A DNA stretch of 64,000 bases from Chloroflexota bacterium (GCA_005889135.1 VBEK01000138.1:21921-85920); one strand, 5' to 3'; positions 37,566 through 46,984 are shown, numbered from the stretch's first letter. Numbers and translations are program-made. The notes: a model not told the origin generated them from the sequence alone.

Positions 37566-39131
37566 CTAAGTGAAAGTCGCGCTGAAGACGTCTGTCGGAT
37601 TCGTGTTGCTGGTTGCCGTTACGTTGCTGCTCGCCGGAGCGCACAGCGGATTGCTCGCCGGGTAAGGAGCGTCGCAGTTGGTCTTGACGAAGACCGCCAT
37701 GAAGCCCGACCCGCTCGGCTGCAGGCCCTCGTAGTCGCCGAGGAAGAATCCGCGGGCGACCGGCGCGGTTCGCAGGTCGAATGAGCCTGCGAGGTGCTGC
37801 TCGGCCCCCCACGACGCGCCTCCGTCGTTCGAGATCACGCCGAAGAAGTCCGTCGGCCAGTGGGCGGTGTCGCCCGGCGCCAGGTTGCGTGTGTCGTAGT
37901 AGGTAACCGCCACCTTGCCCCCGTTGACCGCGACGGTTGGCGTGAACGTCGGCAAGCCAGAGGCGAGCTTGTGCACAACTGAGGGCGTCGTCCACGTGGC
38001 GCCGCCATCGCTCGAGCTCGTGAGGAGGATCTCGTCATCCCACGCTCCGCTCGACTGCTTCAGCTGCTTCTGGAAATTCGTCGAGCTTTCGTAAACGACA
38101 TACAGCTTGCCGTTGGAGGGGTCGATAGCGACCTCTTCGAGTCCATCGCCGACGCGGGCACGTTGACCGGTGTTCGGGTCGATCACGCCAAGGCTGTTGA
38201 AGGGCGCGATGACCTGCGGCTGTGTCCAGGTGTCGCCACCGTCGGTCGATTTGACGAATGCCAGCAGCGCGTTGCTGCGGGTGCCTCGGAACGGGGTGTT
38301 CGGCGACTCGATCAGATCGGTGAAGTCATAGAGGGTCCCGTTGCGCGGATCGACCACGATGATGTTGCCGATCGTCTGATTCCGGTTCCCCGTGTCGATG
38401 ATGACTTTGGCCTGGCTCCAGGTCTGCCCGCCGTCGGTCGTCTTGGAGAAATACGCCGGCCCGCTGTAAGCCTGTGCATGCGGGTTGTCGTCAGGGTTGT
38501 CGGTCGGCAGGATCAGCGTGTCCCAGACCGTATAGGCAAATCCCGCCTTCACCGGATCCGCGGTGGTGGCGTTCTTGTCAGTGCTCTGGTCGTTGGTGTC
38601 AAAGAACCCGCCGGGAATGCGCTGGATGTGGTCCCAGGTCATGCCTCCGTCCACGGAACGGGCGGCCACCACGGCATTGGCCCCGTTGGGCACCTGGATG
38701 TTGAAGGACAGCGCCGAGAAGTAGGCGGTGCCGTCGGGCCCAAACGACACCCATGGGTCAGAGGCCCTGAAGTAGCCGGCAAGCGACGGATCGACGGTAC
38801 CGGGCCCGCAGGCATTCAAAGTGATGGTGGTAGAGGTCCAGCTGGCACCGCCGTTTGTCGAAAAGCCAACGCCGATCCCGTGCGCGCCGCCGTTCGACTT
38901 GCGGTCCTGGTGAAACACCGCGATCGCGCTGCTGCCGTGCACGGCCACCTGCGGTTCGACCTCCGCGTTGTTGAAAGTCCTTCCGGTCAACAGGTTGTCG
39001 CTGGCCGGAGGGCAAGCCGCCTGATAGGCCGTCGTTGCAGGGATGGGCGTGATGGCGGCCACCGCGCTCGAGGATGTGACCAACACCACTCCGCTCGCGA
39101 GCGCAGCGGCCCATAGAGTTTTCCTCAGCAA
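37566..39131 (-). CDS. Secreted sialidase-like protein with Asp-box (BNR) repeats
   Basis: A 521-residue exported protein. The TTG at 39131 is chosen because GGGGGGAG lies just upstream; it gives a signal peptide (L-R-K-T-L-W-A-A-A-L-A-S-G-V-V-L-V, cleavage near A-V-A-A). At least six Asp-box motifs S/T-x-D/N-G-G-x-x-W follow, spread along the chain, as in six-bladed sialidase/exo-glycosidase propellers. I cannot see the Arg triad of true sialidases with certainty, so a non-catalytic propeller is possible. A small hairpin (39148-39164) lies in the leader. It is a single-gene unit facing the DUF4332 gene. Confidence 0.8.
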   Translation of the reverse strand: MLRKTLWAAALASGVVLVTSSSAVAAITPIPATTAYQAACPPASDNLLTGRTFNNAEVEPQVAVHGSSAIAVFHQDRKSNGGAHGIGVGFSTNGGASWTSTTITLNACGPGTVDPSLAGYFRASDPWVSFGPDGTAYFSALSFNIQVPNGANAVVAARSVDGGMTWDHIQRIPGGFFDTNDQSTDKNATTADPVKAGFAYTVWDTLILPTDNPDDNPHAQAYSGPAYFSKTTDGGQTWSQAKVIIDTGNRNQTIGNIIVVDPRNGTLYDFTDLIESPNTPFRGTRSNALLAFVKSTDGGDTWTQPQVIAPFNSLGVIDPNTGQRARVGDGLEEVAIDPSNGKLYVVYESSTNFQKQLKQSSGAWDDEILLTSSSDGGATWTTPSVVHKLASGLPTFTPTVAVNGGKVAVTYYDTRNLAPGDTAHWPTDFFGVISNDGGASWGAEQHLAGSFDLRTAPVARGFFLGDYEGLQPSGSGFMAVFVKTNCDAPYPASNPLCAPASSNVTATSNTNPTDVFSATFT

Positions 39132-39312
39132 TTCATCTCCCCCCTTTGTGCGCTCCCCGCGCACAACACGCCCCACCGAGATCTTCAGATGACCTTAATC
39201 CCAGCCCATGCGGTGGCGCAACCAGGCCGCTGCCAGCCCTCCGCACCTGGAGCGCTCATCGAGCGCCCACAGGCGCTGCAGCGCGATCGCCGCCAGCGCC
39301 TGTCCGTCGGCC

Positions 39313-40344
39313 CTAGAGGAAGACACCCCTTCGCAGCTTCAGGTTGTGGTAGATCCCGCGCTGGATCGTGTCCCTGACCTCGTCGGCGAGCGCCATCACC
39401 AGGTGCTGGTCCTCCGCCGCGTGGACGGGCAGCTCGCGCACGTCGACCGGCGGGTGGAACTGGATGCGCCACTTGCTCGGCAGAGGGATCATGCCCAACG
39501 GCCCGAGCCACGGCCAGAACGGCGTCACCGGAAAGTAGGGCAGGCCGAAGAGCTTGGCGACCGGGCCCAGGTCGCCGAGCATGGGATAGATCTCCTCCGA
39601 TCCGACCACCGAGACGGGGATGATCGGCGCCTGCGCCCGGATGGCGGTGGCGACGAATCCGCCCCGGCCGAAGCGGGTGAGCCGGTAGCGGTTCTTGAAG
39701 CTCTTGCCGGTGCCGCGCGTGCCCTCGGGGAAGACGAGCACGAGCTCGTCCCTGGCGAGGAGCCGCCGCGTGTCGTCGGGATGGCCGACCGCCTGGCCCG
39801 TGCGACGCAGAAACCAGCTCATCACCGGCATGCCCATGAACTGGCTCGCGACTAGCGCCCGCACGTGGCGCGGATGGGGATGCTCGGCGAAGACGGCCGT
39901 CTTGATCATGGTCCCGTCCCACGGCAGCACGCCGGCGTGGTTGGCCACGAGCAGCGCGCGCCCCGACGAGGGGACATGCTCCACGCCGGTCGTCTCCACC
40001 CGCCAGTAGTCGCGGTAGAGCACCTTGAAAGCGATGAGGAACGACTCCGTCCACTGCGGGTCGAAGCCGAAGTCGTCGACCGCGTAGTGGGGGCCGCGCC
40101 GCGCCAGCTCACGCTGCTGATAGATGAACTGGACGACCTCCATGACCTTGCCGACGTCGATGACCTCGCGGCCTGTCAGCTCGCGCAGTCGCGTGGACAG
40201 CGCGCTGAGACCCTGCACCGCGTACATCGGCGCGTTGCGCCGCAGTCGCCGGATCGGCCTGGGCAGGCGGAGCCCCTGGCGGGGAGCGACGATCTCGGCC
40301 TTCTGGCTCTTGGTGCGTCTCTCGCGCGCGGTCGTCTCGATCAA
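39313..40344 (-). CDS. Lysophospholipid acyltransferase-like protein (PlsC superfamily)
   Basis: A 343-residue acyltransferase. The active-site region V-A-N-H-A-G-V-L-P-W-D-G lies near residue 125 and the substrate motif F-P-E-G-T-R-G near 195; P-I-I-P-V-S-V-V-G matches block IV. The His-to-Asp spacing is longer than the common H-x4-D, as in the subfamily with N-H-x-G-x-x-P-x-D. The TTG at 40344 overlaps the epimerase stop as TTGA. It would acylate a lipid or glycerol phosphate at the inner membrane face; the exact acceptor is unknown. Confidence 0.85.
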   Translation of the reverse strand: MIETTARERRTKSQKAEIVAPRQGLRLPRPIRRLRRNAPMYAVQGLSALSTRLRELTGREVIDVGKVMEVVQFIYQQRELARRGPHYAVDDFGFDPQWTESFLIAFKVLYRDYWRVETTGVEHVPSSGRALLVANHAGVLPWDGTMIKTAVFAEHPHPRHVRALVASQFMGMPVMSWFLRRTGQAVGHPDDTRRLLARDELVLVFPEGTRGTGKSFKNRYRLTRFGRGGFVATAIRAQAPIIPVSVVGSEEIYPMLGDLGPVAKLFGLPYFPVTPFWPWLGPLGMIPLPSKWRIQFHPPVDVRELPVHAAEDQHLVMALADEVRDTIQRGIYHNLKLRRGVFL

Positions 40345-41381
40345 TTGCTCAACCTCAGGGCGCGGCGGCGGCGCTGCTGCAGGTAGACCTGGAGCTCGTA
40401 CTCCTGCCGCGGCGAAGGCGCCTCTATGAGCTCGACGTTCTTGCCGGCCGCCAGCGCGTCCATGGCCTGGCGCGAGCTGTAGGCGGGCTTCCACTCGAAC
40501 TCCGCCGCGAGCCGCGCGCAGTCCATGACCGAGCCGAAGGCGAGCATGTCGGCGAGGTAGGCGGGCAGCTCGATCCGCGCCAGCGCCCTCAGCCCGAGCC
40601 GGGAGAGCCAGCGTCCGAAGGGCGGGAGGACCGGCGTCGACCGGCCGCCCATGATGTCGATCGCCTGGCTCAGCAGCACGACCCCATCGCCGGCCACGTT
40701 GAACGCGCCCTGGTGGTCGTCGACCACCGCCCGCACGATCGCCTCGGCTGCGTCGTCCTCGTGGAGGAGCTGAAGCCGGGGGTCGAAGCCGGCGAACACC
40801 GGCACGATCGGCAGCGAGAGGTAGCGCGCCAGCGAGGTGTCCTCGCTGACACGAAACCCAAGGCGCAGCACCGTGACGCCGCAAGCGTCGGTGCGCAGCG
40901 AGAACTCGCTCACGAGCTGCTCCATCTCGAGGAGGTCGCGCGTGATGCCCGACGCGGGCCGGTCCCAGTTGACCATCTCTTCGGTGAAGAAGGACGGGTC
41001 GTGAGCTCCGGCGCCGTAGATCGCCTGGCTGGACTTCACGACCAGGCGGCGCACCGGGCTCGCCGGCCCTGAGCACCCGACGAGCACGTTCATGGTCCCG
41101 ATGACGTCGGTCTCGTGGATCGAGCGCTCGTCGTGCGGCGAGTCGACCATGACCGCGAGGTGGACGACGGTGTCGATGCGCAGCTGGCGGACGAGCTTGC
41201 CGATCACGGAGAGGCGCGTGTCGGCGTGCACGAAGTCCATCTCTTCGAGCGCGCTCACGGGGTCGGCGACGTCGCAGCCGAAGAGCTGAGGCACCTGCGG
41301 CGCGAGCCGGCGCGCGACCTCGGCGCCGAGCGGGTTGGAGACGCCGGTGATGAGGACGCGACGAGGTCTGTGGGGGGTCAT
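40341..41381 (-). CDS. NAD-dependent epimerase/dehydratase family protein (extended SDR)
   Basis: A 346-residue extended SDR. The nucleotide loop is V-L-I-T-G-V-S-N-P-L-G, a degenerate G-x2-G-x2-G, near residue 10. V-V-H-L-A-V follows near 75. The usual Y-x3-K appears altered (a Ser/Tyr region K-S-S-Q-A-I-Y-G but no clear Y-x3-K), so the catalytic role is uncertain. The ATG at 41381 has GGGGGAG before it. It is coupled to the acyltransferase, suggesting a joint task in lipid or envelope glycolipid metabolism. Confidence 0.8.
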   Translation of the reverse strand: MTPHRPRRVLITGVSNPLGAEVARRLAPQVPQLFGCDVADPVSALEEMDFVHADTRLSVIGKLVRQLRIDTVVHLAVMVDSPHDERSIHETDVIGTMNVLVGCSGPASPVRRLVVKSSQAIYGAGAHDPSFFTEEMVNWDRPASGITRDLLEMEQLVSEFSLRTDACGVTVLRLGFRVSEDTSLARYLSLPIVPVFAGFDPRLQLLHEDDAAEAIVRAVVDDHQGAFNVAGDGVVLLSQAIDIMGGRSTPVLPPFGRWLSRLGLRALARIELPAYLADMLAFGSVMDCARLAAEFEWKPAYSSRQAMDALAAGKNVELIEAPSPRQEYELQVYLQQRRRRALRLSN

Positions 41382-41428
41382 GGTCTCCCCCAATCTAAAT
41401 GAGTCGAGCCTGTAGCCCGGATTTACCC

Positions 41429-41620
41429 GATAGTGCGACTAACAACGGGTCCGAGTCTCCAACGCCTCGGGACCATCGATAGTCGCGACTAACGAGGGTA
41501 TTCGGCGTCGAAACCGCGCGATAGTCGCGACTAACGAGGGTATTGGCCGTCGATACCGCGCGATAGTCGCGACTAACGTGGGATCCGGGGCTCCAATACC
41601 TCGGATAGTCGCGACTAACG
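41429..41620. repeat. Palindrome array B (period 42 bp), between glutamate dehydrogenase and the epimerase gene
   Basis: Perfect TAGTCGCGACTA copies start at 41480, 41522, 41564 and 41606, each 42 bases apart. A fifth copy at 41431 has lost one base and stands 49 bases before the next. The bases after the palindrome are again AACGAGGGT or close variants, while the rest of each spacer has diverged. The gap from 41382 to 41672 holds nothing else that I can see. Confidence 0.9.
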
Positions 41621-41672
41621 AGAGATCCGGGCTACTGGCGGCCCATGACGCGATCAGTCGGAAGGGGCGCTC

Positions 41673-42929
41673 TTAGGGATAGATGCCCCGAACGGTGGTC
41701 GCGTTGGCCACCCGCTGCACGGCGAGCGCATACGCCGCAGCGCGCATGTCGATGCGCTTGTTCACGGAGGTGTGCAGGATCTCGTAGAAGGCGCGCGTGA
41801 TCACGTGGTGCAGCTTGGTGTTGATCTCCTCCTCCTCCCAGAAGAAGGCCTGCAGGTCCTGCACCCACTCGAAGTAGGACACGATCACGCCGCCGGCGTT
41901 GGCGATGATGTCGGGGACGAGGAAGATCCCGCGCTCGTGCAGGATCGGGTCCGCCTCCGGAGCCACCGCCGCGTTGGCGCCCTCGGTGATGAGCCTGGCC
42001 CGGACTCGACCGGCGTTCTTCTCCGTGACCACGTCCTGCACGGCCGCCGGCACGAGCACCGTCACCGGCAGCTCGAGCAGCTCTTCGTTCGTGACCGCGT
42101 CTGCCTTCTTGAACCCTCCGACGCCACCGCGCACCTGGCGATGCTCCTCGAGCGCCGCCAGGTCGAGGCCGTTGGGGTTGTAGATTCCGCCCCTGGAGTC
42201 GCTCACGGCGACGACGCGCAGGCCCGCCTCCGACAGAAGGCGGGTCGTCGAGCGGCCCACCTGGCCGTAGCCCTGGACCGCGACGGTTGGCGTCTCCTCG
42301 TCGATGTGCAGGTACTTCAGCGCCTCGAGGGTGAGGTAGGTCGCGCCCCGCCCCGGCGCCTCGACACGACCCTCGGAGCCGCCGACGTCGACCGGCTTGC
42401 CGGTCACCGAGGCCGTCACCGAGTGGCCCTGGTGCATAGAGATCGTGTCCATGATCCAGGCCATGATCTGGGGACTCGTGCCCATGTCGGGGGCGGGGAT
42501 GTCCTTCTCCGGGCCGAGCAGGATCGCGATCTCGGTGGCGTAGCGACGGGTCAGGTGCTCGAGCTCGTTCAGGGAGAGCTTGCGGGGGTCGACCGCGACC
42601 GCGCCCTTGGAGCCGCCGTAGGGGATCCCGACCGCGGCGCACTTCCAGGTCATGAGCATCGCGAGCGCCTTGACCAGGTCGAGGTCGATGTCCGGGTGGT
42701 AGCGGATGCCGCCTTTGGCCGGGCCGCGGCTGATGTTGTGCTGGACGCGCCAGCCGGTGTAGACGCGGACCGAGCCGTCGTCGTGCTTGACCGGGAAATG
42801 CACCGTGAGCTCGCGCTTGACCTCGCGCAGGCCCCGCCGGGCGTCGTCGGAGAGGCCGATCACGTCGGCAGCGGCGTCGAAACGGCGCTGTGCGGTCTGG
42901 AAAGCGGAAGCCCTGGTGTCGACCGCCAT
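41673..42929 (-). CDS. Glutamate/leucine dehydrogenase family protein
   Basis: A 418-residue Glu/Leu/Phe dehydrogenase. The substrate site has P-A-K-G-G-I-R near residue 75, and K-C-A-A-V-G-I-P-Y-G-G-S-K-G near 100 carries the catalytic Lys. The Rossmann motif G-Y-G-Q-V-G lies near 225, and E-G-A-N near 330. Length and the P-A-P-D-M-G-T motif favour glutamate dehydrogenase (NAD or NADP not decided). The ATG at 42929 is chosen for its GGAAG site; a longer frame would collide with the divergent gene at 42977. Confidence 0.92.
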   Translation of the reverse strand: MAVDTRASAFQTAQRRFDAAADVIGLSDDARRGLREVKRELTVHFPVKHDDGSVRVYTGWRVQHNISRGPAKGGIRYHPDIDLDLVKALAMLMTWKCAAVGIPYGGSKGAVAVDPRKLSLNELEHLTRRYATEIAILLGPEKDIPAPDMGTSPQIMAWIMDTISMHQGHSVTASVTGKPVDVGGSEGRVEAPGRGATYLTLEALKYLHIDEETPTVAVQGYGQVGRSTTRLLSEAGLRVVAVSDSRGGIYNPNGLDLAALEEHRQVRGGVGGFKKADAVTNEELLELPVTVLVPAAVQDVVTEKNAGRVRARLITEGANAAVAPEADPILHERGIFLVPDIIANAGGVIVSYFEWVQDLQAFFWEEEEINTKLHHVITRAFYEILHTSVNKRIDMRAAAYALAVQRVANATTVRGIYP

Positions 42930-42976
42930 CTGAAGGCTTCCGATAGTAACGCCGCGAGATTTCACAATTTCACTCA

Positions 42977-43699
42977 ATGTCGACCCGAAGCCTTGCCGGC
43001 TTGCTCGCTGTCGCTCTGGTCGCGCTGGCCACGGGCTTCGTTCTCGCGGACCAGGTCCGCACCCAGCTGCTGACGCCCTCCAACCAGGTCGGCCGCTACC
43101 AGGCCCTTGTGCGCAGCGTGCAGGACCTGGAGGCCACCAACGCTGACCACCGCCGCCAGATCGCCGGCCTGCGTGGGCAGATCGACGAGCTCGAGGCCGA
43201 CGCGGCCGCGCGCTCGGCCACGACGCAATCGCTGCGGAGCCAGCTCACCGACCTGCGCGCCCACGCCGGGCTGATCGCGGTTCACGGCCCGGGCGTCGAG
43301 GTGTTGCTGCGCAACGGCGTCCCCTCGTCGGGCGCCTCCAACCCGAGCGGCTACCTGGTCAACTTCCAGGATGTCCAGGACGTCGTCAACCTGCTGTTCG
43401 CCCAGGGTGCCGAGGCGATAGCGGTAAACGGACGGCGGATCACGCCCCTGACCGGCTTCTCGGGCACCGAGGGCCAGATCTTGATCGACCAGGGTCCGCC
43501 ACTTACCTCACCGATCAAGATCGACGCGGTCGGTGACCGCAACCGCATGGCGGCCGCGCTCGACGACGGCTCCAAGCTCCCCGGTGTGCGCGCGCGCGAG
43601 GTGCAGTTCCAGCTCCACCTCACTTTCGAGGGCATGCCGGACATCTCGCTTCCCGCCTACGACTCCAGCCTGCAGATCCCCCATGTCTCGGCCTCCTAG
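42977..43699 (+). CDS. DUF881 family membrane-anchored protein (first copy)
   Basis: A 240-residue protein: an N-terminal membrane helix (L-A-G-L-L-A-V-A-L-V-A-L-A-T-G-F), a coiled coil (about 38-95), then the DUF881 core with H-G-P-G-V-E-V near residue 105 and A-I-A-V-N-G-R-R-I near 150. Actinobacterial relatives lie near cell-division genes, but their role is not established. The second copy follows with a 17-base overlap, so the two probably form a hetero-complex outside the membrane. Confidence 0.85.
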   Translation: MSTRSLAGLLAVALVALATGFVLADQVRTQLLTPSNQVGRYQALVRSVQDLEATNADHRRQIAGLRGQIDELEADAAARSATTQSLRSQLTDLRAHAGLIAVHGPGVEVLLRNGVPSSGASNPSGYLVNFQDVQDVVNLLFAQGAEAIAVNGRRITPLTGFSGTEGQILIDQGPPLTSPIKIDAVGDRNRMAAALDDGSKLPGVRAREVQFQLHLTFEGMPDISLPAYDSSLQIPHVSAS

Positions 43700-44372
43700 A
43701 CCCGTACGGCGACCGCGCCTGGCCCGAGCGGTGGGCCTATGGCTGATCGCCCTCCTGGTGGCGCTTGTGGCCACCATCCAGATCCGCAGCCAGGCCGAGG
43801 TCGAACGCAGCCTTGTCGGCGTCGACCCCACGTCGCTGGCCTTCCTGATCGACGACCTTCACCGCGCCAACGATTCGCTGGAGGCGGAGCGCGCAGAGCT
43901 CGGGCGGCGCAAGGCGACCCTGCAGTCTGGCCAGACGGGCGCCGCGGACCAGGTGCTGAGGGATGAGGCCGAACGTCTGCGCGCCCTCGAGGGCCTGGTG
44001 CCCGTGCAGGGCCCGGGCGTCGTGCTCGTGATCGATGCGAGCGGGCTGAGCGCGCTCGACCTGCATGACGCGCTGAACAACTTCGCCGCCGCCGGCGCCG
44101 AGGCGATGGACGTCAACGGCCGCCGCGTGGTCACGGGCGTGCCGGTGGTGGAGTCGAGCGAGGGCGTGTCGATCGACGGCGTCGTCGTCAGGTCGCCGTG
44201 GACCATCTCGGTGATCGGGGACAGCAGCCGGCTGCAGCAGGTCGCAGACCTGATGACCCAGCAGCTGCGGGCCGACAGGCGCGTGCGCGGCGCGAGCTAC
44301 AAGGTCGAGGCCGACGTCCTGATCACCTCGGTGATCGGCGCGAAGCCTTTCGTCTACGCGCTGCCCTCGTAG
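43683..44372 (+). CDS. DUF881 family membrane-anchored protein (second copy)
   Basis: A 229-residue paralogue of the upstream gene: a basic N-terminus, a helix (A-V-G-L-W-L-I-A-L-L-V-A-L-V-A), a coiled coil (about 55-105), and the same core (Q-G-P-G-V-V-L-V-I-D, A-M-D-V-N-G-R-R-V). The last 50 bases overlap the end of the convergent PhaR-like gene. Function is unknown; pairing with the first copy is the main clue. Confidence 0.85.
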   Translation: MSRPPRPVRRPRLARAVGLWLIALLVALVATIQIRSQAEVERSLVGVDPTSLAFLIDDLHRANDSLEAERAELGRRKATLQSGQTGAADQVLRDEAERLRALEGLVPVQGPGVVLVIDASGLSALDLHDALNNFAAAGAEAMDVNGRRVVTGVPVVESSEGVSIDGVVVRSPWTISVIGDSSRLQQVADLMTQQLRADRRVRGASYKVEADVLITSVIGAKPFVYALPS

Positions 44373-44856
44373 ACCCGTCCATCCCGGCGCGTTTGAGCTG
44401 GGCCGAGATCCGGTCGAGGCGCTCGTTGATGCGGTCGATGTCCTTGCGGGTGGGGATGCGCAGGCGGCGCAGCGCTCGCTCGATGGCATCGTCGGCCATC
44501 GTCTCCAGGCCCTCGCGCCGGCGCTCCACCTGGTGACGGATGTCGGACGGAACGTTCAACGCTCCACGCACGTAGTCGAGCAGGGCCTGGCCCCGGTCGT
44601 GAAGGATCTCCCCGCCGGCGTCGACGAGGCGCGCGGGCCCGCGCTTCTCCTCCGACAGCACGATCTGAGAAAGCGTGACCTGCGTTAGGTCGCTGCCGTT
44701 GTCGCGGTCGACGACCTGGATGTCGTGACCTTCGCGCACGAGCTGCGCGATCTCGTCGAGCGTGATGTAGCGACTGGTGTTGGTGTCGTAGAGCTTGCGG
44801 TTTGCGTACTTCTTGATAAGGTGTTTTTCGGGGGCTGGTGGCAAAGTTCGGCCCAT
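44323..44856 (-). CDS. Polyhydroxyalkanoate synthesis regulator PhaR-like DNA-binding protein
   Basis: A 177-residue protein with the PHB/PHA accumulation regulator DNA-binding domain at the N-terminus: I-K-K-Y-A-N-R-K-L-Y-D-T-N-T-S-R-Y-I-T-L near residue 15. The C-terminal half is helical and ends in a basic tail (R-R-R-K-A-S-R-R). In PHA producers such proteins repress phasin genes and bind PHA. The divergent gene 50 bases away encodes a phasin-like protein, which strengthens the call. ATG 44856 is preferred over an upstream TTG. Confidence 0.82.
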   Translation of the reverse strand: MGRTLPPAPEKHLIKKYANRKLYDTNTSRYITLDEIAQLVREGHDIQVVDRDNGSDLTQVTLSQIVLSEEKRGPARLVDAGGEILHDRGQALLDYVRGALNVPSDIRHQVERRREGLETMADDAIERALRRLRIPTRKDIDRINERLDRISAQLKRAGMDGSTRAARRRKASRRSPR

Positions 44857-44906
44857 TCTAATGCGGTGCGTCAACCGCGCCGGTCGGCTTGGTTGTGGAG
44901 GTGAGC

Positions 44907-45452
44907 ATGGCTACGAGAAAGCGCACGAGCAGGCGTACCGGCATCGTCGACCGCGCGGTGCGGGCGGGGCGGCAGGCGCTGCGCGAGGCAGAGAAGCGGG
45001 TCCCGCCGGACCTGCGCCGCCAGGTCGAGAAGAGGCTCCGCGACGCCGACAAGACTGCGCGCGCCGCGATCAAGCAGCTCCAGGCGCAGGCCAAGAAGGC
45101 CAGCACGAGGGCGGACGTCAACAACGTCCTCAAGCGCATCGACGGGTTGACCAAGCAGGCGCGTCAGATCGCGAGCGGCGCCGGCGCGCGAGCGGCGTCG
45201 ACCCGGCGACGGGCGACGACGACCGCCAGGCGGTCCGCGACGCGGACCCGTCGCGCCGCCGGCACGGCGAAGCGCAAGGCCGCGGCGCGCAAGCCGGCGA
45301 CGCGAACCACCACGGCCCGGTCTTCAGCGCCGCGACGCCGGGCGCCCGCAAGGCGCACACGGGCCGCGGAGACGGCGATGCCCGAACCGATGACGGCGAT
45401 CTCGCCGGGGGTCGACGGCACCGTCGTGATCGAGGAGATCAAGCAGGGCTAG
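44907..45452 (+). CDS. Phasin-like / histone H1-like basic protein
   Basis: A 181-residue very basic protein from ATG 44907 (GGAGGTGAGC upstream). Residues 10-95 form long amphipathic helices (V-P-P-D-L-R-R-Q-V-E-K-R-L, A-I-K-Q-L-Q-A-Q-A-K-K-A) like those of phasins. Residues 95-155 are an Arg/Ala/Thr tail (R-R-R-A-T-T-T-A-R-R), then a short acidic end. Its place opposite the PhaR-like gene suggests a granule-coat protein, perhaps also binding DNA as PhaM-type proteins do. That link is inference. The stop overlaps the convergent amidohydrolase by four bases. Confidence 0.68.
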   Translation: MATRKRTSRRTGIVDRAVRAGRQALREAEKRVPPDLRRQVEKRLRDADKTARAAIKQLQAQAKKASTRADVNNVLKRIDGLTKQARQIASGAGARAASTRRRATTTARRSATRTRRAAGTAKRKAAARKPATRTTTARSSAPRRRAPARRTRAAETAMPEPMTAISPGVDGTVVIEEIKQG

Positions 45453-46984
45453 AGCGTCCCGAACACCCTGGCTCCGCCCAGGAGCACAGCTCTCGGGCGG
45501 AGCTGTTCCCAGTCCACGTCCTCTCCCTCGTCCAGCGGGTCGCCGCGGTAGACCTGCAGGTCGGCCAGCATGCCGGGATCGAGCGTGCCCTTCGCCTGCT
45601 CTTCGAAGCTCGCGAAGGCCCCTCCTGATGTATACGCGCGCAGCGCGGCCAGGAGGCTGATGCCGCTCACCTGATCCTCGACGGCGACGCGGATCCCGGG
45701 CCACGGGTTGGGGTCGACCGCCACCGGGAGGTCTGAGCTGAACGCGACGGGCACGCCCGCGCGCAGCAGGCCGCGGTGAGGCGCGAGGTGGGTGCGGTCG
45801 CGCACAGGAAAGAAGATGGTCGAGGCGACGCGACCGAACCGCGCCGCCATCGGCTGCATGACGGCGACCATGCCCAGCCCGGCCATCCGCTGCTGCAGGT
45901 CCGGCGGGCAGATCGTGCAGTGCTCCACGCGGTGCCGCAGGTGGGTGCCCCTGGCCGCCTCGACCGCGTCGCACATCGCCTCGATCGCGCCATCTCCGAT
46001 CGCGTGCGCGGCCACCTGCAGCCCGGCGGCGGTGGCGCGCGAGACCAGCTCGCGCAGCTCCTCCGGCGTGGTGCGCCACACGCCCCCTCCGCCACGCATC
46101 GCGACCCGCTCCGCGCCACCGTCGACGAAGACCTTGATCGGACCCGCTCGCACCATCCCGCCGCCGAATCCGCTTCGCAGGCCCACCTCCGACGCCGCCT
46201 CGAGCAGCTCCCACGAGAGAAACTCGTTGACGCGCATCCGCAGGCGCCCGTCGCACGCGAGGGTCTCGTACGCGCGTAGGTCATCGGCGAAGCCGCGGTT
46301 GACTGCGGCGCCGACGGACGTGATGCCACGCGAAACCAGAAGCTCCTGGGCCTTCAGCACTCCTTCGATCCGCCGGGCCAGGGGCGGGGGCGGCTGCACG
46401 TCCGCCACCAGCCGCATCGCCGACTCGAGCAGGAGGCCGTTAGGCGAGCCGTTGAGGTCCCTCCCGATGCGCCCGCCGGGCGGGTTGGGCGTGTCCGTGG
46501 TGATGCCGGCAGCCGCCAGCGCGGCCGAGTTGGCGACCCGGGCGTGGCCGCCGCGCTCGTCGATGAACGCCGGCCGGTCGCCGGTCGCGCGGTCGAGCTC
46601 GGTGCGGTGCGGCTGACGGCGCTCGGTCAGCTCGTCGGTGCGGTAGCCCATTCCCTGCAGCCACTCACCCGGCTTGAGGGTTGCTCCGTGGGCCTTGAGG
46701 CGGTCAAGAACATCATCGATGCCCCTCGCGGCGGTGAGGTCCGCCGCGAAGCGGGTCAGGCCGTAGTAGACGACGTGGGCGTGGGCGTCGTTGAAGCCGG
46801 GAAAGACCGCCGAGCCGCCCAGGTCGACGATCCTGGTCTTCGGCCCGCGGAGGCTCATCACCTCGCGACCGCCGCAGGCGAGGACCTTGCCGCCCGCGAT
46901 CGCCAGGTGGCTGTGGGGCTTCAACCCCGTGCGTCCCAGCGTGCGGATGCGTCCGCGCGCCAGGATCAGTTCCGCTCGCAACAT
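45449..46984 (-). CDS. Amidohydrolase family protein (YtcJ-like)
   Basis: A 511-residue metal-dependent amidohydrolase. The first metal motif is F-N-D-A-H-A-H near residue 66. V-A-A-H-A-I-G-D-G-A and H-R-V-E-H-C supply further His ligands near 325 and 350, and the Asp ligand is in F-S-S-D-L-P. This set is typical of the YtcJ/amidohydrolase-3 group, whose substrates are mostly unknown amides or N-acyl compounds. It has no signal peptide. It faces the phasin-like gene. Confidence 0.88.
   Translation of the reverse strand: MLRAELILARGRIRTLGRTGLKPHSHLAIAGGKVLACGGREVMSLRGPKTRIVDLGGSAVFPGFNDAHAHVVYYGLTRFAADLTAARGIDDVLDRLKAHGATLKPGEWLQGMGYRTDELTERRQPHRTELDRATGDRPAFIDERGGHARVANSAALAAAGITTDTPNPPGGRIGRDLNGSPNGLLLESAMRLVADVQPPPPLARRIEGVLKAQELLVSRGITSVGAAVNRGFADDLRAYETLACDGRLRMRVNEFLSWELLEAASEVGLRSGFGGGMVRAGPIKVFVDGGAERVAMRGGGGVWRTTPEELRELVSRATAAGLQVAAHAIGDGAIEAMCDAVEAARGTHLRHRVEHCTICPPDLQQRMAGLGMVAVMQPMAARFGRVASTIFFPVRDRTHLAPHRGLLRAGVPVAFSSDLPVAVDPNPWPGIRVAVEDQVSGISLLAALRAYTSGGAFASFEEQAKGTLDPGMLADLQVYRGDPLDEGEDVDWEQLRPRAVLLGGARVFGTL

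Noticed and set aside
37566..39131. Confident sialidase call
   Set aside because: Asp-boxes are clear but the catalytic Arg triad could not be established by eye; kept as sialidase-like.
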